In this document: positions 21,507 through 32,693 of the stretch, one piece after another
Numbering within the stretch: position 1 is the first letter of the stretch
Layout of the letters: every line of letters begins with the position of its first letter
NCBI GenBank assembly: GCA_016584305.1
Contig: JACEEZ010012749.1
Coordinates: 291,001 to 355,000, forward strand
Reading direction: 5' to 3'
From: Chionoecetes opilio
Lineage: Eukaryota; Arthropoda; Malacostraca; Decapoda; Majidae
DNA length: 64,000 nt
Position numbers and translations under genes: made by a program
Notes under the pieces: generated by a model
Database searches by the model: none
The model's input: only the letters and a program-made list of their open reading frames with translations
What the model was told of the DNA's origin: nothing

Positions 21507-22256
21507 CCCGTGGGCTGCGACAAGCCTTCCGGAAGGCCCTGCTGAGCGACTGCGGCATGCCTTCCGGAAGCGCAATTTTTAATTGCATACAAAAACAGCG
21601 CCAACATTCGTAGAAGTCTACAAACTGTGTCACATGTAGGTCGCTATGTCAGCCCTCGATACCACACATCACCATCTGCCTAACTACTCTGTATGCAGGG
21701 ATACCACTCCTTGGGTTTTTTCCCAAAGATCTTGGGATATAGGCCATGGTCTTGGGATATTTTTTGTCTATTTTGGAATTTTTGGAGGGATTATTCAAGT
21801 TTTTCTCCAATGGTTTATCTCAAGGTAAGCATATGTACCGTATTTATTCAGTTTCAATGTTTTCTTAACGACCTTGTAATATTTTTGTCTATCTTTGGAT
21901 TTTTGGGGGTCAGTCTTGGGTCAGTCCTAAATACGGTACACATGCTTACCTTGAGATAAACTACTGGAGAAATACTTGAATAATCCCCTCAAAATTTTGG
22001 GAAAAATCCCAAGGAGTGGCATCGCTGACCCCACCTCAGCAGTCTCTCACATGCGGTTTGGTGCCATTCGCACCAGATATTTCAACTCCTGACCACAACC
22101 CCATACTTTTGGCTTAAAAATATATATATTGCCGGATGCGGATTTTTACTACCTTGACGTTGATGTGATTTTCATCCAATTCTGTAATGGTCACTGTTTC
22201 ACTCACATTGCCGCACTATAGGCACTAAAAAATTCACAGCTCCCGCAGTCCCCGGG
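21507..22256. mobile_element. piggyBac-like TTAA element, copy N3
   Basis: TTAA at 21503-21506 and 22257-22260 flank ends CCCGTGGGCTGCG and, inverted, CCCGGGGACTGCG. No transposase was found. It holds an inverted-repeat MITE (21696-22027). Confidence 0.7.
21696..22027. mobile_element. inverted-repeat MITE (CAGSGATRCCACTCC ends)
   Basis: CAGGGATACCACTCCTTGGG at 21696 and its inverse CCCAAGGAGTGGCATCGCTG at 22008-22027. Arms of about 130 bp share AAGGTAAGCAT...GTACCGTATTT-type blocks. hAT-like ends, but no matching 8-bp duplication. Confidence 0.75.
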
Positions 22257-22490
22257 TTAATGTGTTGGAGGTGATGTGGCTGACGAAGTGGAGATGGAAG
22301 ATGCTGCAGAAAACTCTAAAAATTCGAACTTCAGTTCTGATTTTGGAAAGTTGTTGAAAATGTTGAACTTGGCCTCAAACAGGTTGAATTATCCGAAGCT
22401 TGAATTATACTGGTTCGAATTAGAGAGGGTTTACTGTACTACAACATTCGTCTTGGAAGACGCATGAGTATTTTTCAGGATATTTTGGGG

Positions 22491-22551
22491 GGGAAAAACT
22501 GCTTCTTATAAGCCGTAACATACATACATGCATACATACATACATACATAG
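22491..22551. repeat. ACAT tandem simple repeat in family F right end
   Basis: A run of CATACATA units at about 22520-22550 inside the family F interior. Confidence 0.7.
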
Positions 22552-22675
22552 GTACACCTAGCACCAGAATAAATAAGATTTTTTTCGTGTCTTCAATACC
22601 CTGAATTTCGCAATCCTCGAGTTTAGCGCTATGCCTTCGGAAGAAAGCAAGCGCGAAACTCGGGAGGGTACTGTA

Positions 22676-23930
22676 GATCACTTAGTACTGTGCTTTTCCT
22701 AGCCTCTCTTTCCAGGAATTCCTTTTCTTCATTGAAAACTTTTTGAAAACAGTCATTCATGACTTCGACTTGTGCTATTGGTTCTTCGTTGACTGTCCCT
22801 TTCACTTTTAGCTTGTTAATCCCTTCTTTTTGCTTTAATTTCCCGTTGATAAACCTTTAAAAAAAATTATTCGTTCTTGCATGCCTCCTTTATATTTCCT
22901 CTCTTTGTCTCTGCGGATTCTTATATATTCGTTTCTAGCTCTCTTGTACTCTTCCCTTGTCCTATTATTCATCTTCCTTCTCAGTCTGTTCCATACAACA
23001 TATCTTATCTCTTTTTGCTACTTCACATCTTCTATTACACCAGTCATTCTTCCAGTTTCCCTTCCCTGTTATCTTTGGTACATTCTTATCAACAGCAATA
23101 TTATACATTTCCAAGAAATAGTCCCACTTCTCATCCACATTTTTGGCCTCGTGGAAGGGCCTCTAATTGCATTCAGTAAAGAACTTCTGTAATTCCCCAA
23201 AGTTGTATTTTCTATAACTGTATCTTCCCTTTCTATATCTCTCATCCTTTGGTTCCACAATGTCCTCTGTGATTTCAAACTCTAGTACCACATGGTCACT
23301 CTTTCCAAGTGGACACAAGTATTCCAAGTTATCAATAATGCCAGTCTCCTTTGTGAACAGCAGATCATGCGGGTGTGTTCTCTCCTCGTAATCTTGTCTC
23401 TTAGTCAACCCATTGGGTCATCATATTATTCATTACTAAGTTAAGTAACTTGTTACCCCATGAGTCATCACTTCCTTCTGCAGAGCACTCCTCCCAATTT
23501 ACCTCCTTACAGTTAAAGTCACTCATCAAAATTAAGTCAGCACTTTTCTCCATTAGTTTGTCCAGTTGTGTCGTTCAATATTTTTTCATATTCATCACCT
23601 CTCCATGATTTAGTTTTTGGTGGAACATATGCCACGGCAATATCTCTTGCCTCCATTACTAGTTTCTAAGCTTATTTGAATAAATTCTGCCGTTCCTTCT
23701 CCTATCCTCACTTTAGATACTTTCAATTCCTTTTTGACTGCAATCATAACTCCTCCTCCTACTTTATTGTCTCGGTCTCTTCTCCACAGGTTACATTTTC
23801 TATCTCCCTATTGTGTTTCCACCTCCTTACTCAATTTCGTTTCCACCAAGCACAACACATCTGGTTCCTCGTTCTTCATGAAGTCACTTATCTCTAACCT
23901 TGCTGATCTCAACCCGTCAACGTTGGCATA
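22676..23930 (-). pseudogene. LINE G endonuclease region (broken)
   Basis: The minus strand gives YANVDGLRSARLEISDFMKN, then PDVLCLVETKL, RRDRDNKVGGGVMIAVKKEL, and at 23163-23408 the late APE motif LGKSDHVVLEFEI, all in CR1/jockey order. Stops and frameshifts separate them. It is followed by the linker to RT, whose continuation is across the family F element at 20335. Confidence 0.8.
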
Positions 23931-24290
23931 CACTAAACCCTCTCTAATTCAAACTAATTAGGGGGAGACCTGGGTCAAATTAGCCGAAAGTTCGAATTAT
24001 CCGATGGTTACCTCTAGCCACTCCACACAATAAGAACTCACTCAAACATGCCAAAACAGCACATATTTGATTACTTGTACTCACCAAAACCATTGTATTT
24101 ATAGGATAATTATCGTATATCTGGTCACGCTGGGCAGCCGCGGCACACACCGCATGGGAGAGGTCGGACTCGTACTAGTAAGGCCTGGATCATTCGAACT
24201 TCTGTTCAAATTATGGAAAGTTGTTGAAAAATTTGAACTGGCCTGAAACAGGTCGAATTATCCGAAGTTCGAATTAGAGAGGGTTTACTG
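23931..24290. mobile_element. pogo/Tigger-like transposon, family E copy 4
   Basis: Ends CACTAAACCCTCTCTAATTC (one change from CAGT) and the inverse GAATTAGAGAGGGTTTACTG, TA on both sides. 360 bp, internally deleted relative to copy 1. It splits LINE G between ORF1 and the endonuclease. Confidence 0.8.
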
Positions 24291-24292
24291 TA

Positions 24293-24861
24293 TATTATTT
24301 TAAGACTCTTTCCGCAGCTTGCCGAACCTTTCCTCTCGCTCCTTCCCTCTGCCGATACCATTTCTTGATACTCATGTCCATCACTCACCAGTAGAACTTT
24401 GCCTTCTCTGTTCGTTTTTTTCCTTGGCCTCTTGTACTAGTTACCTGACCTCTGCCCGCTCCTCCTCGTTAGAATCCCTTATCAACCATACTGCTTTGAA
24501 CTTTTCTTTCCCAGCAAGTTCCAGCAAGTTTCCAAGTCTTGTTCATTAACTCATTTAGTGTAACCTGGGATCGAAATTTCACCTTCATCGGCCTTGCTCC
24601 ACCGTCTTCAAACTAAACCAGTCAATAAATTTCTTCAATTTCATCTTGGGCCTTCACATTTTCCTCCAATACGGTTGACACAATTTCCTTAGCCACAGCA
24701 AGTTCAACCATCTCTCTCTCAATTCTTACTGGCATGGATGTCTCCTTTAATCCTGTTATAATTAAACATCTCTTTTTGTCAGCTGCATCTTGTACTAAAT
24801 TTTCCTTGGTCTTTAGAACTCTAGCAACTTGCTTTTCTAAATTGTCTTGGTTCTGTTTTAA
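24293..24861 (-). pseudogene. LINE G ORF1 C-terminal part (broken)
   Basis: The segment 24622-24876 reads as a charged coiled-coil protein with CLIITGLKE, then REMVELAVAKEIVSTVLEE, the RRM-like ORF1 type seen with such LINEs. Downstream frames are broken. The upstream part lies across the TTAA element at 26604-26860, where a heptad-rich coiled coil (ETINELTVNNDQ) is visible. Confidence 0.6.
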
Positions 24862-24933
24862 CCCGTAAGTGGTCAACGCCGTACTAGTACTTCATCACAG
24901 AGGGGCTTATCTGTGGTCAACAACATTCAAGTA

Positions 24934-25615
24934 CACACAAACCTCGATTTCCCGGACCTCCATTTCCCGGACATCGGATTTGCCGGACAAAATCCGAGGT
25001 CGGGGGATATGTCAGAGTCCCAGAATTTATTTATTTATTTATTTATTTTATTTTATTTTTTTATTTTTTTATTTTTTTATTTTTTTATTATTTTTTTTTT
25101 TTTTTACGTTGTAATGCCTGGTCCTGTTCGTATATTGACAAAGTTGTCCGGCGGTCCGAGCGTCTCCTGTCACCCCTGGTCAGTGTCCACGCCTCACGCC
25201 TGGTGGCAGCATGCTCAGCGGTCGTATTGTTTACATTTAGGCACACGACACTCACGGTTCACCTGCACGGCCTCCGTCAGTCCCCTGACTCCCACTGCCC
25301 CTGGTGCAGGAGCATCTCTGAGACTATTGAACACTTTCTGCTGCCTCCCGCCAGGTGGCAGCATGGTCGTATTGTTTACATTTGGGCACACAACACTCAC
25401 GGTTCACCTACACCGCCTCCGTTAGTTCCCTGACCCCCACTGCCCCTGGTGAAGGAACGTCTCTTGAGACTATTGAACACTTTCTACTGCCTCCCGCCAG
25501 GTGGCTGCATGCTCAGAGGAAGTAAAAGTCCGCGGCGGGGTAGTTGATATCGGTGGTTGCCGGACAGTAAATACTAGAGTAGGATAAACGTCCGGGGGTG
25601 GGTAATGGCATCGGA

Positions 25616-25659
<44 letters not shown>

Positions 25660-25733
25660 GGATAATTCCTGGACTGTTGCGATTCCCGGACCAGTGTTCC
25701 CCCCTATTAGTCCGGGAAAACTAGGTTTGTGTG
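24934..25733. mobile_element. pogo/Tigger-like transposon, family G copy 1 (CCCGGAC word)
   Basis: Ends CACACAAACCTCGATTTCCC and the inverse GGGAAAACTAGGTTTGTGTG, TA on both sides. The left end has TTTCCCGGAC, TTTCCCGGAC and TTTGCCGGAC at 15-16 bp spacing. The right end has two direct words, spacer GTGTTCCCCCCTA and one inverted word. Long T-rich runs lie at 25027-25105 and 25618-25656. The interior holds a duplicated LINE tail. Confidence 0.85.
25202..25500 (+). repeat. tandem duplication of a LINE zinc-tail segment
   Basis: Two units of about 150 bp (25202-25353, 25354-25500), each encoding a fragment TLTVHLHGLRQSPDSHCPWC followed by ISETIEHFLLPPARWQ, the C-terminal tail of an RNase H-bearing LINE. 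A third unit begins at 25501. The same array, inverted, lies in family G copy 2 (62580-62940), so the family captured it before spreading. Confidence 0.75.
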
Positions 25734-26860
25734 TACGTTTTTTTATTTCCCGCCACATACAGATTTAAAAATTATGTTCACGGTAGTTATTATGTTCCTG
25801 GGAGTGTCCGGCTGCTTGTCCTACAGTTTCGTGCCACTTTGACAGATGGGACGCCTACCACGGTACCCCCCCACCCTATCCACCGTCCCTCAGTGGGTCA
25901 GTAACCCCCGACTCCGAGTCAGTCAGTAACCGCCGAGCGAGAGGGAGAACACCCTGACAAAGCTCTTACCCTGGCAAAGTACTGAGAAGCAGGGGTAATG
26001 TTTGTGTACATAGTGTGGAAGATAAGGCGCTTATAAATATCTTTAGCGTAAGGAAAAATATAACATCAAATATTCCGTAATATTAGTGTTACTATTTTGC
26101 GAATAGAATGCTTTATACACGAAAACAAGTGATTTTGTTTATAAATAATTATGTTTCATAGATATAAGCATCCTAGAGACGTGATTAGTGTACAAAAAAT
26201 GTGGTAAATGATGAATTATCGCTCCGACATCCACGAGTCGTGTTGGGAGCGATGTTGCCAAGTTGTAATATAAACAAACCATGTGTGCTTTTGATAAACC
26301 TGATTTAGTGTGATATAAAATATTTTTGCATTGTAATTTTTAGTAAAGAATATAAAAATATGTGATAAGTGTATAAATGTGGCTACCACACCGACCGCAA
26401 GTACTGCAACACCGCTGCAGTGAGTACATCTGGCACCACCGCCTAGCGAGGCAGGTCCCCACGGGACCTTTAAACGAGGTGATTTGGACCTTTAACCATT
26501 TATTTTATTTTCTGGGATCATTTTGGGTAATTTGAAGGCAAAAAAAAAAAAAAAATTGTGACTAGGAGTACTATTGGTGTTATTTAATGTGACCACTTAC
26601 GGGTTAATTGCTGATTGAATATTTCTTTAAAGTTCGTCTTTTCCTCCTCGTGCAACTTTTTCCATCCTTTTTGTTCATCTTTAATTTCATCCAACTTTCT
26701 CTCATAAACTATGGCTTTGGCCTCATTCAACCTTAGTTCTTCTTTCATTTTATCTCTCCTCCAGTAGTTTCCTATTGTCCTCTTTAAGCTGTCCTATTTC
26801 CTTTGTAGCCTGGTCATTATTCACTGTCAGCTCATTAATGGTCTTATAGTAAACCCAGAC

Positions 26861-27097
26861 TATCTTGACCCCTCGGGTGGGGTTGTGGGATTCCCGCAGT
26901 GTTGTCATATCACCCCGCTACTACCTCAGCCAGGCCGCCACCTTCCTCACCTCTTTCTCTCTCGCTCTCAATATAGTTTACGTACTTATTTACGTTGTAA
27001 ATAACTTCTTTTGCTTGGCTGTGCAGAACACGAGTGCGATGCGGGGGAACCTTCTATGGCGGGCGAATGACCATGAATGACCGGGTGGGGCCGTGTC
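26861..27097. other. no gene recognised
   Basis: A 71-residue plus-strand frame (26865-27080) has no domain I recognise. Probably LINE G 5' untranslated or unrelated sequence between two LINEs. Confidence 0.4.
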
Positions 27098-29881
27098 AAT
27101 CTCTTCTCAACTAAAGTTACGCATCCCACTTATAATTTTGGTCATCCTTCTCTGCACTGATTCTAACAAGGCTATATCTATCCTGTAATATGGAGACCAA
27201 AACTGAACCGCATAGTCTTAGTGAGGTCTGACTAGAGCCAAATAAAGCTTTAGAATAACATCAGCACTTCTACTTTTAACACTCCTGGTAATGAATCCTA
27301 ACACCCTATTAGCTCGATTTTTAGCCTCAATACATTGTTTCCTAGGACGGAGGTCTGAGCTTACCTGCACTCCCAGATCTTTCTCACCTTCTGATCTTTT
27401 CAGCGATACATTGTGTATGGTGTATCTATTTCCAGAGTTTTCTCTACCAACATTGATTGAGCTGCACTTATCAATATTAAATTCCATCTACCACCTGACT
27501 ACCTACTCATTAAATTTATCTAAGTCTCCTTGCAATATGTTTACATCAGACTGTGATCTAATAATCCTACCTACCTTAGTATTATCAGCAAACTTGCTGA
27601 TATCACTGCTAATTCCACTATCCAAGTCGTTGATGTAAATACAAAATCGTAATGGACCCAAAACAGACCCTTGTGGAACCCCACTTGTTACCTGCCCCCA
27701 TCAAAGTTAGAACCATTAATTGTAACCCTTTGTTGCCTATCACTTAGCCAAGATCTAACCCAACGAAGAACCTTCCCATCTATTGCATGAGCCTTAACCA
27801 TATTTAAGAGTCGTGTGGTACTTTGTCGAATGCCTTATTAAAGTCCAGGTATATTATATCATAATCCTCTTCATTATCTGCTGTCTCATAAACTTTCCTA
27901 TAAAAACTCAATAAATTGGTGAGACATGACCTACCCTTGGTGAATCCATGTTGTGAATCATTGATCAAACTATGCTTTTCTAAATGCTCTCTAATGTTTT
28001 TTGCAATAACAGATTCCAATAATTTACCTACCTCTGATGTTAGACTAACGGGTTGATAATTATTTGACATAGTTCTGTATCACCCTTCTTAAATATGGTG
28101 GCTACATTTCCTTTCCTCCACTTTAACGGCACCTCCCCTATATCAACCGATTTCCTAAAAAAGTGCACTAACAACCTCATCTTAATACTCTGGGATAAAC
28201 TTCATCTGGTCCTGGTGATTTAAAATTCTTCATTCTAGCTGTACCCTCTTCTACCATTTCCCTAGTTATCACAATATCTTTGAGTTTCTCATCATCCTGT
28301 CCTCTAAACATCTGTTCACTAACAGGTATCGTTTGTATATCATCCTGAGTAAAAACACTAAAGAAATAATCATTTAAAATTTTACACATATCATCATCAG
28401 AACTTACAATCTCACCCTGCTCTATTTTTAACAGTCCCACTAAATCCCTAGTCTTTGTCTTATAGACCTGAAAAAATCCCTTAGGGTCGGTCTATGCCTG
28501 ACCAGCGACCTTAATCTCATAATTGTTCTTTGCTGCTCTTGTTAATCTTTTCACTGTCCTGGTCTTCATGTTATACTGTTCTCTGCTCACCTGTCCTGCT
28601 TTGACCCTTTAAGTACATGTTTCTTTTTACTCCAATGTTGTGTTTTAAATTCGCAGTCATACATTTGGGATAGTTTTTCCTTTATCTTATTGCCCTATAA
28701 GGAATATTCTTTTTCTGACCTGCAATTAAATTCCTTACAATTAATGTATAATCCTCATCAGCACCGACCTCACTGACACTTCTCTCCGCCCTGACCTCCG
28801 ACCCCACCTTCCCCTCCATCCTACACCCAGTTAATCCCCTCCTGGTATTTTCTTTATCCTGCATAATTAGCCTTACTGAAGTCAGGTACTCTATGCTTAT
28901 TTACACTTCTATTTCCTACTTCCCATTTTAAGCAAAACCTGATTTCACAATGATTGCTATTACCTAACTGATCTCCAACTTCCACCTCTGTAACTAAATC
29001 TTCCCTGTTTGTTGGTAATAAATCTAGAATATTATCTCCCCTAGTAGGCTCCTTGATTGCTTGCCTTAGAAAGTTATCCTGAACTAGATTTAACAATTCC
29101 TCCTCGTCATTGTCTCCTACAATTCAATCCTAGTCTATGTTTCTAAGATTAAAATCTACCAAGCATAATCGATTATATCTACAAGCCTTGCTTATTTCCT
29201 GCCATATAGGAGCTTAATCCTATTTACATAAGTTAGGAGGCCTATACACTACACCCAAAACCATTTTCTCAGTTCCCTCCGTAACCTCCACCCATATAGA
29301 CTCTTTATGTTACCATCTGTTTTTACATTATTAATACAACACTGCAATGTATCTCTTGCTTAAAATGCAACTCCTCCATCTCGCCTGCCTAACCTGTCCT
29401 TGTGAAATATCTTATAACCCGCTATCTCAACTTCCTGATTAAATACCTTGCCTGACATATCTAACAATGTTTCTGTTAATGCTATTACATCAAAATGTTC
29501 TGCACTAGTTATTCCTCTCAGTAAATCTATCTTGTTTAAAATACTCCAACAATTTGTATAGTAAACCTTTAATAAGCTACTCCTCTTCTTCTTTCATCTT
29601 CCCTTTAGCTTTAACAAACCCCAATTCTCTCTCTCTTCTTACTAATCACTTTAGTTCCCTGCCTTCTAAAACAATTTCTAGTGTCACTGGTTTCCTTTAC
29701 TGTGACCCCAGTGTCTAATTCCTGGCTCTCTATCTAAAAAAAAAAACCTGCAAGGCACCTACTTCCTTTTCAAGGGATTCAGACAAGAACTGAACCCTTT
29801 TCCTCGAAAGGTGCACCCCATCTCTGTGGTAGAGGCTGTTATGCATGAAAAAGACGTCCCAGTTGTCGACAAAGGCCCAAC
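27098..29881 (-). pseudogene. CR1 LINE copy A, ORF2 (broken)
   Basis: A minus-strand CR1 matching copy B (31516-36846). Segments: 28854-29096 (endonuclease end, IKEPTRGDNILDLLPTNRED), 28177-28440 (RT start, NFKSPGPDEVYPRVL), 27804-28070 (QHGFTKGRSCLTNLLSFYRK; YDIIYLDFNKAFDKVPHD), 27218-27487 (CSSINVGR; EGEKDLGVQVSSDLRPRKQC). Numerous stops. The 3' end is lost at 27098. The 5' side (ORF1 esterase region) is cut by foldback D2 at 29881 and resumes at 37852. Confidence 0.85.
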
Positions 29882-30195
29882 CAAAGACTACTGTATACTG
29901 GACTTGTTTTGGGGGCTGATCGGCAAGGTAAACAAGTATTCCATGAATACAGTAGACTATGGTTTATCAGTATAAATGATATACTGTTATCTTTGTAAAT
30001 GTTCGTTTTATAATATTGTAATACTATAATAATACATCAAATAAAAAAACAGTAAAACACACTAAAGAAATGCCATTATGAGACTGAAGAAATATACATT
30101 CACTTAAACTTTTCGCCATTTAATATTTTGCAAGACAACTTATAACATGGAGCATATCAATAGAAGCGGCATTTTATTAGCTTTCCATTGATATA

Positions 30196-31090
30196 CAGTA
30201 AACCCTCTCTAATTCGAACCCGTATAATTTGAACTTCATATAATTTGACCTGTTTCAGGACAAGTTCAAATTTTTCAAGAACTCTCCAACTTTCCATAAA
30301 CAGAACTGAAGTTCGAATTTTCAGAGTTTTCTGCAGCATCTTCCACCTCCTCTGTGCCATCCACTTCGTCAACCACATCGCCTCTAACACATTAAACACC
30401 TCAAGCACTGAAGACCTTACAAATCCCCAGAGTGACACCTGCCACGGCTGCGTTCAGTAGCGGTCACCTACCCCCCCACCCACCCCGCCCGCACTCTCCC
30501 TATTAAATGATACTGAACGCTTCACAATACATATTGCTTCCAGGATAGCTGCTGCCGAAATTTATCTCTGTTGCTATTCGTATTGTTGAAGAATAACTTG
30601 CTGATGACCCTGTATTTGATGCAGCAGAAGTTATAGCAGCAGGAAATGAAAGAGGAGAGCGAAGAGCAGAAGCTTTCTTTTCCCTTTGTTTACATACCCT
30701 TATTGTGGCGCGAGCTGGCAACTCAGTAGCGATCCACCTCCCAGCTGGGCTGTAGTGCAAGGGTAGCTTGCACTAGGAATACTGTATACTTCATGACGTT
30801 ACCGTGCGCCTCCGTGTGCACCTGTGCACGTTACTTTACTGAACGCAGCATTTGCCTGAAGATGTTATCAGTGACGACTGAGTGCTCAGTTTACAGTAGT
30901 AGTGCATTTCTAGATTTGAGTATTAGCCATTTTATGGTCAGTACAAGTAATACAATCTGTGCTGTTTTGGCATGTTTGACCGAGTTCTTATTCTGTGGGG
31001 GGGCTAGAGGTAACCATCGGATAATTCGGACTTTCGGCTAATTCGACCCAGGCCTCCCCCTAATTAGATCGAATTATAGAGGGTTTACTG
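30196..31090. mobile_element. pogo/Tigger-like transposon, family E copy 3
   Basis: Ends CAGTAAACCCTCTCTAATTC and the inverse ATAGAGGGTTTACTG, TA at 30194-30195 and 31091-31092. Left words: TAATTCGAAC, TAATTTGAAC, TAATTTGACC. The right end has two direct words, spacer AGGCCTCCCCCTAATTAG and an inverted word. No transposase frame found. Confidence 0.85.
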
Positions 31091-31299
31091 TATTTCGTTT
31101 TCTGATTAATGAATTAGCGTTAACTAAATAAATAAGTTAATAACATCATCAATCAGGAAAATTACCCGATTGATGATGTTATTTATTTAGTTAAGGGGAG
31201 GCGCCTCCTAGCATTAGTGGAGGGTACATTCATAATATTTTAATTGTTCTAAGGTATTTATTTCTTTGAAGACTTAAGTAAATGCAATAAGATATGCAT

Positions 31300-31459
31300 G
31301 TATCTTCATGATACATGCAGAATTGCAGATCTTATGATATGTATGTATTCAGTTGAGGTGGTGTCCTGGTGGAGACAAGGTATCTTCATGATACATGCAG
31401 AATTGCAGATCTTATGATATGTATGTATTCAGTTGAGGTGGTGTCCTGGTGGAGACAAG
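31300..31459. repeat. 80-bp tandem duplication upstream of CR1 ORF1
   Basis: Two identical units, 31300-31379 and 31380-31459, starting GTATCTTCATGATACATGC and ending GTGGAGACAAG. They lie 57 bp before the ORF1 start, where LINE internal promoters are expected. Confidence 0.9.
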
Positions 31460-31515
31460 ACGTGCTCCTAACAGCTCCGTGTGGTTGTGTCTAGTCAGGT
31501 CAGACCTGAGTCAAG

Positions 31516-32613
31516 ATGTCAGCTGCAGAAGGGATTAGCGTCGAGAGTGTTTTGGTTGAGGCGGGGAGAGAAGGGGCACTGGGTGCTTCTGTTGTGGTGG
31601 AGAGTGGTAGTGTGGTAGTAGTGAAGAAGGGTGAGGTGAAAACGAGTGTGGTAGAGGGAGGGAAAAGGGTCGAGGGGGAGTGTAGTGAAGTGTGTGGAGT
31701 TGCGCTTAAGTCTATTCTGGAGGCGATCGAAGAATTGAAAAGGTGCTTTGTAAGTGAAGTGAACGATTTGAAAAGCGTGGTGAAGAAGCAGGAAATAGAG
31801 ATACGATCTTTTGAGTGTGGAGGTGGAGGTCCAAAATGAGTGAGTGGAGAGGCACATGCGAGGGATGTACCTGGAGGGGTACCAGAGCGAGACGTGCCTT
31901 GGGCGACTACTAAGGCTCTTGGTAAGTCACCAGGGATTGGTGAATGGAAGGTGGATCATGGTGGAGCCCGCCCGAAGGAGATAAAGGTAAACAATGACCA
32001 TGTTGTGTGCACGAACTCATTTCAGGTACTCTCGGGGCTGCAAGAGGAAGATACGGAGGTAAGGACGGTAGACGATACATCATTACCAGAAGGTAAAATC
32101 TTGATTGTTGGTGACAGTCAGATTAGGCATCTCGACAGCTGGTTCTGTGACAGGGATGGGATGCGCATGAAGTCGGTGAGTTACCCAAGGAAGGGGATAG
32201 GTTATGTTAGTGATAAGATAGTTGAGTGCATGGTAGACCAAGGGAAAAAGTCCATCGTCTGCCTGAGTGCTGGGGGAAACGATGTTGAGTGTGTAACAAG
32301 TGAGGAATTGCTACGGTGGTTCAAGGAAGCTGTAGGTAAAGTTAGGGACAGGGGTGGGTTCCCTGTGGTGTGTGGTGTCCTTCCAAGATGCTGTGTTGAC
32401 GACTTGTGGTACTCCAGGGCTATTGCTTTGAATTGCCGGCTGGCACTTCATTGCAAAGCCAATGGTTGGGCCTTTGTCGACAGCTGGGACCTCTTTTTCG
32501 GGCATAACCACCCCTACCGCAGGGACAGGGTGCACTTTTCGAGGAAAGGAGTTCAGATCTTGTCTGAATCCCTTGAAAGGGAGGTATATGCACTGCAGGC
32601 TTTTTTAAGATAG
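31516..32613 (+). pseudogene. CR1 LINE copy B ORF1 with SGNH esterase domain
   Basis: 365 codons from ATG 31516 to the stop at 32613, with one in-frame TGA at 31837-31839. The N-terminal part ends in a coiled coil (ILEAIEELKRCFVSEVNDLK). The C-terminal part is an SGNH/GDSL-like esterase with GDSQIRH (block I), SAGGND (block III) and DRVHFSRKG (block V, Asp and His). CR1 ORF1 proteins carry this domain and are thought to aid ribonucleoprotein or membrane association. Apart from the TGA the frame is intact. Confidence 0.85.
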
Positions 32614-32693
32614 AGAACCGGGGATTAGACACTGGGGTCAGGGTAAAGGAAACTTGCGACACTAGGAGGAGTTTCAGAAGGCAAGGAACTAAA

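Larger units (their letters stand above)
21130..22436 (-). mobile_element. pogo/Tigger-like transposon, family E copy 2 (left-truncated)
   Basis: The right end, GAATTAGAGAGGGTTTACTG, stops at 22436 before TA. Three words (AATTCGAAC-like, inverted) precede it. The body matches copy 3 (30196-31090) in inverse orientation. The left side reaches a transposase remnant and then SINE2 at about 21130, where the other terminus is missing. A TTAA element (21507-22256) is inserted in it. Confidence 0.75.
20336..22673. mobile_element. pogo/Tigger-like transposon, family F copy 1 (GTTTCGCGC word)
   Basis: Ends CAGTACCCTCCCGAGTTTC and its inverse GAAACTCGGGAGGGTACTG, TA at 20334-20335 and 22674-22675. The left end repeats CGAGTTTCGCG several times. 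The right end has two direct words, a spacer with GGAAGAAAGCAAG and one inverted word. The interior is filled by SINE2, family E copy 2 and elements inside that. No transposase of its own was seen. Confidence 0.85.
24862..26603. mobile_element. piggyBac-like TTAA element, copy N1
   Basis: TTAA at 24858-24861 and 26604-26607 flank ends CCCGTAAGTGGTCA and, inverted, CCCGTAAGTGGTCA. Interior: a family G pogo-like element, then 25736-26590 with no recognisable coding sequence. Inserted in LINE G ORF1. Confidence 0.75.
17375..26860 (-). mobile_element. CR1/jockey-like LINE G, nearly full length but heavily interrupted
   Basis: The segments, read 3' to 5' on the minus strand, are 17375-17529 (3' end), 18901-20335 (RT), 22676-23930 (endonuclease), 24293-24861 and 26604-26860 (ORF1). 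Insertions separate them: a hAT MITE (17530-18900), a family F pogo-like element (20336-22673), family E copy 4 (23931-24290) and a TTAA element (24862-26603). The pieces are co-linear, and the insertion boundaries have clean target duplications, so they belong to one element. All frames are broken. Confidence 0.8.

Noticed and set aside
24913..25425. 170-residue plus-strand frame
   Set aside because: It runs through T-rich sequence and an out-of-frame LINE-tail array in family G; not a gene.
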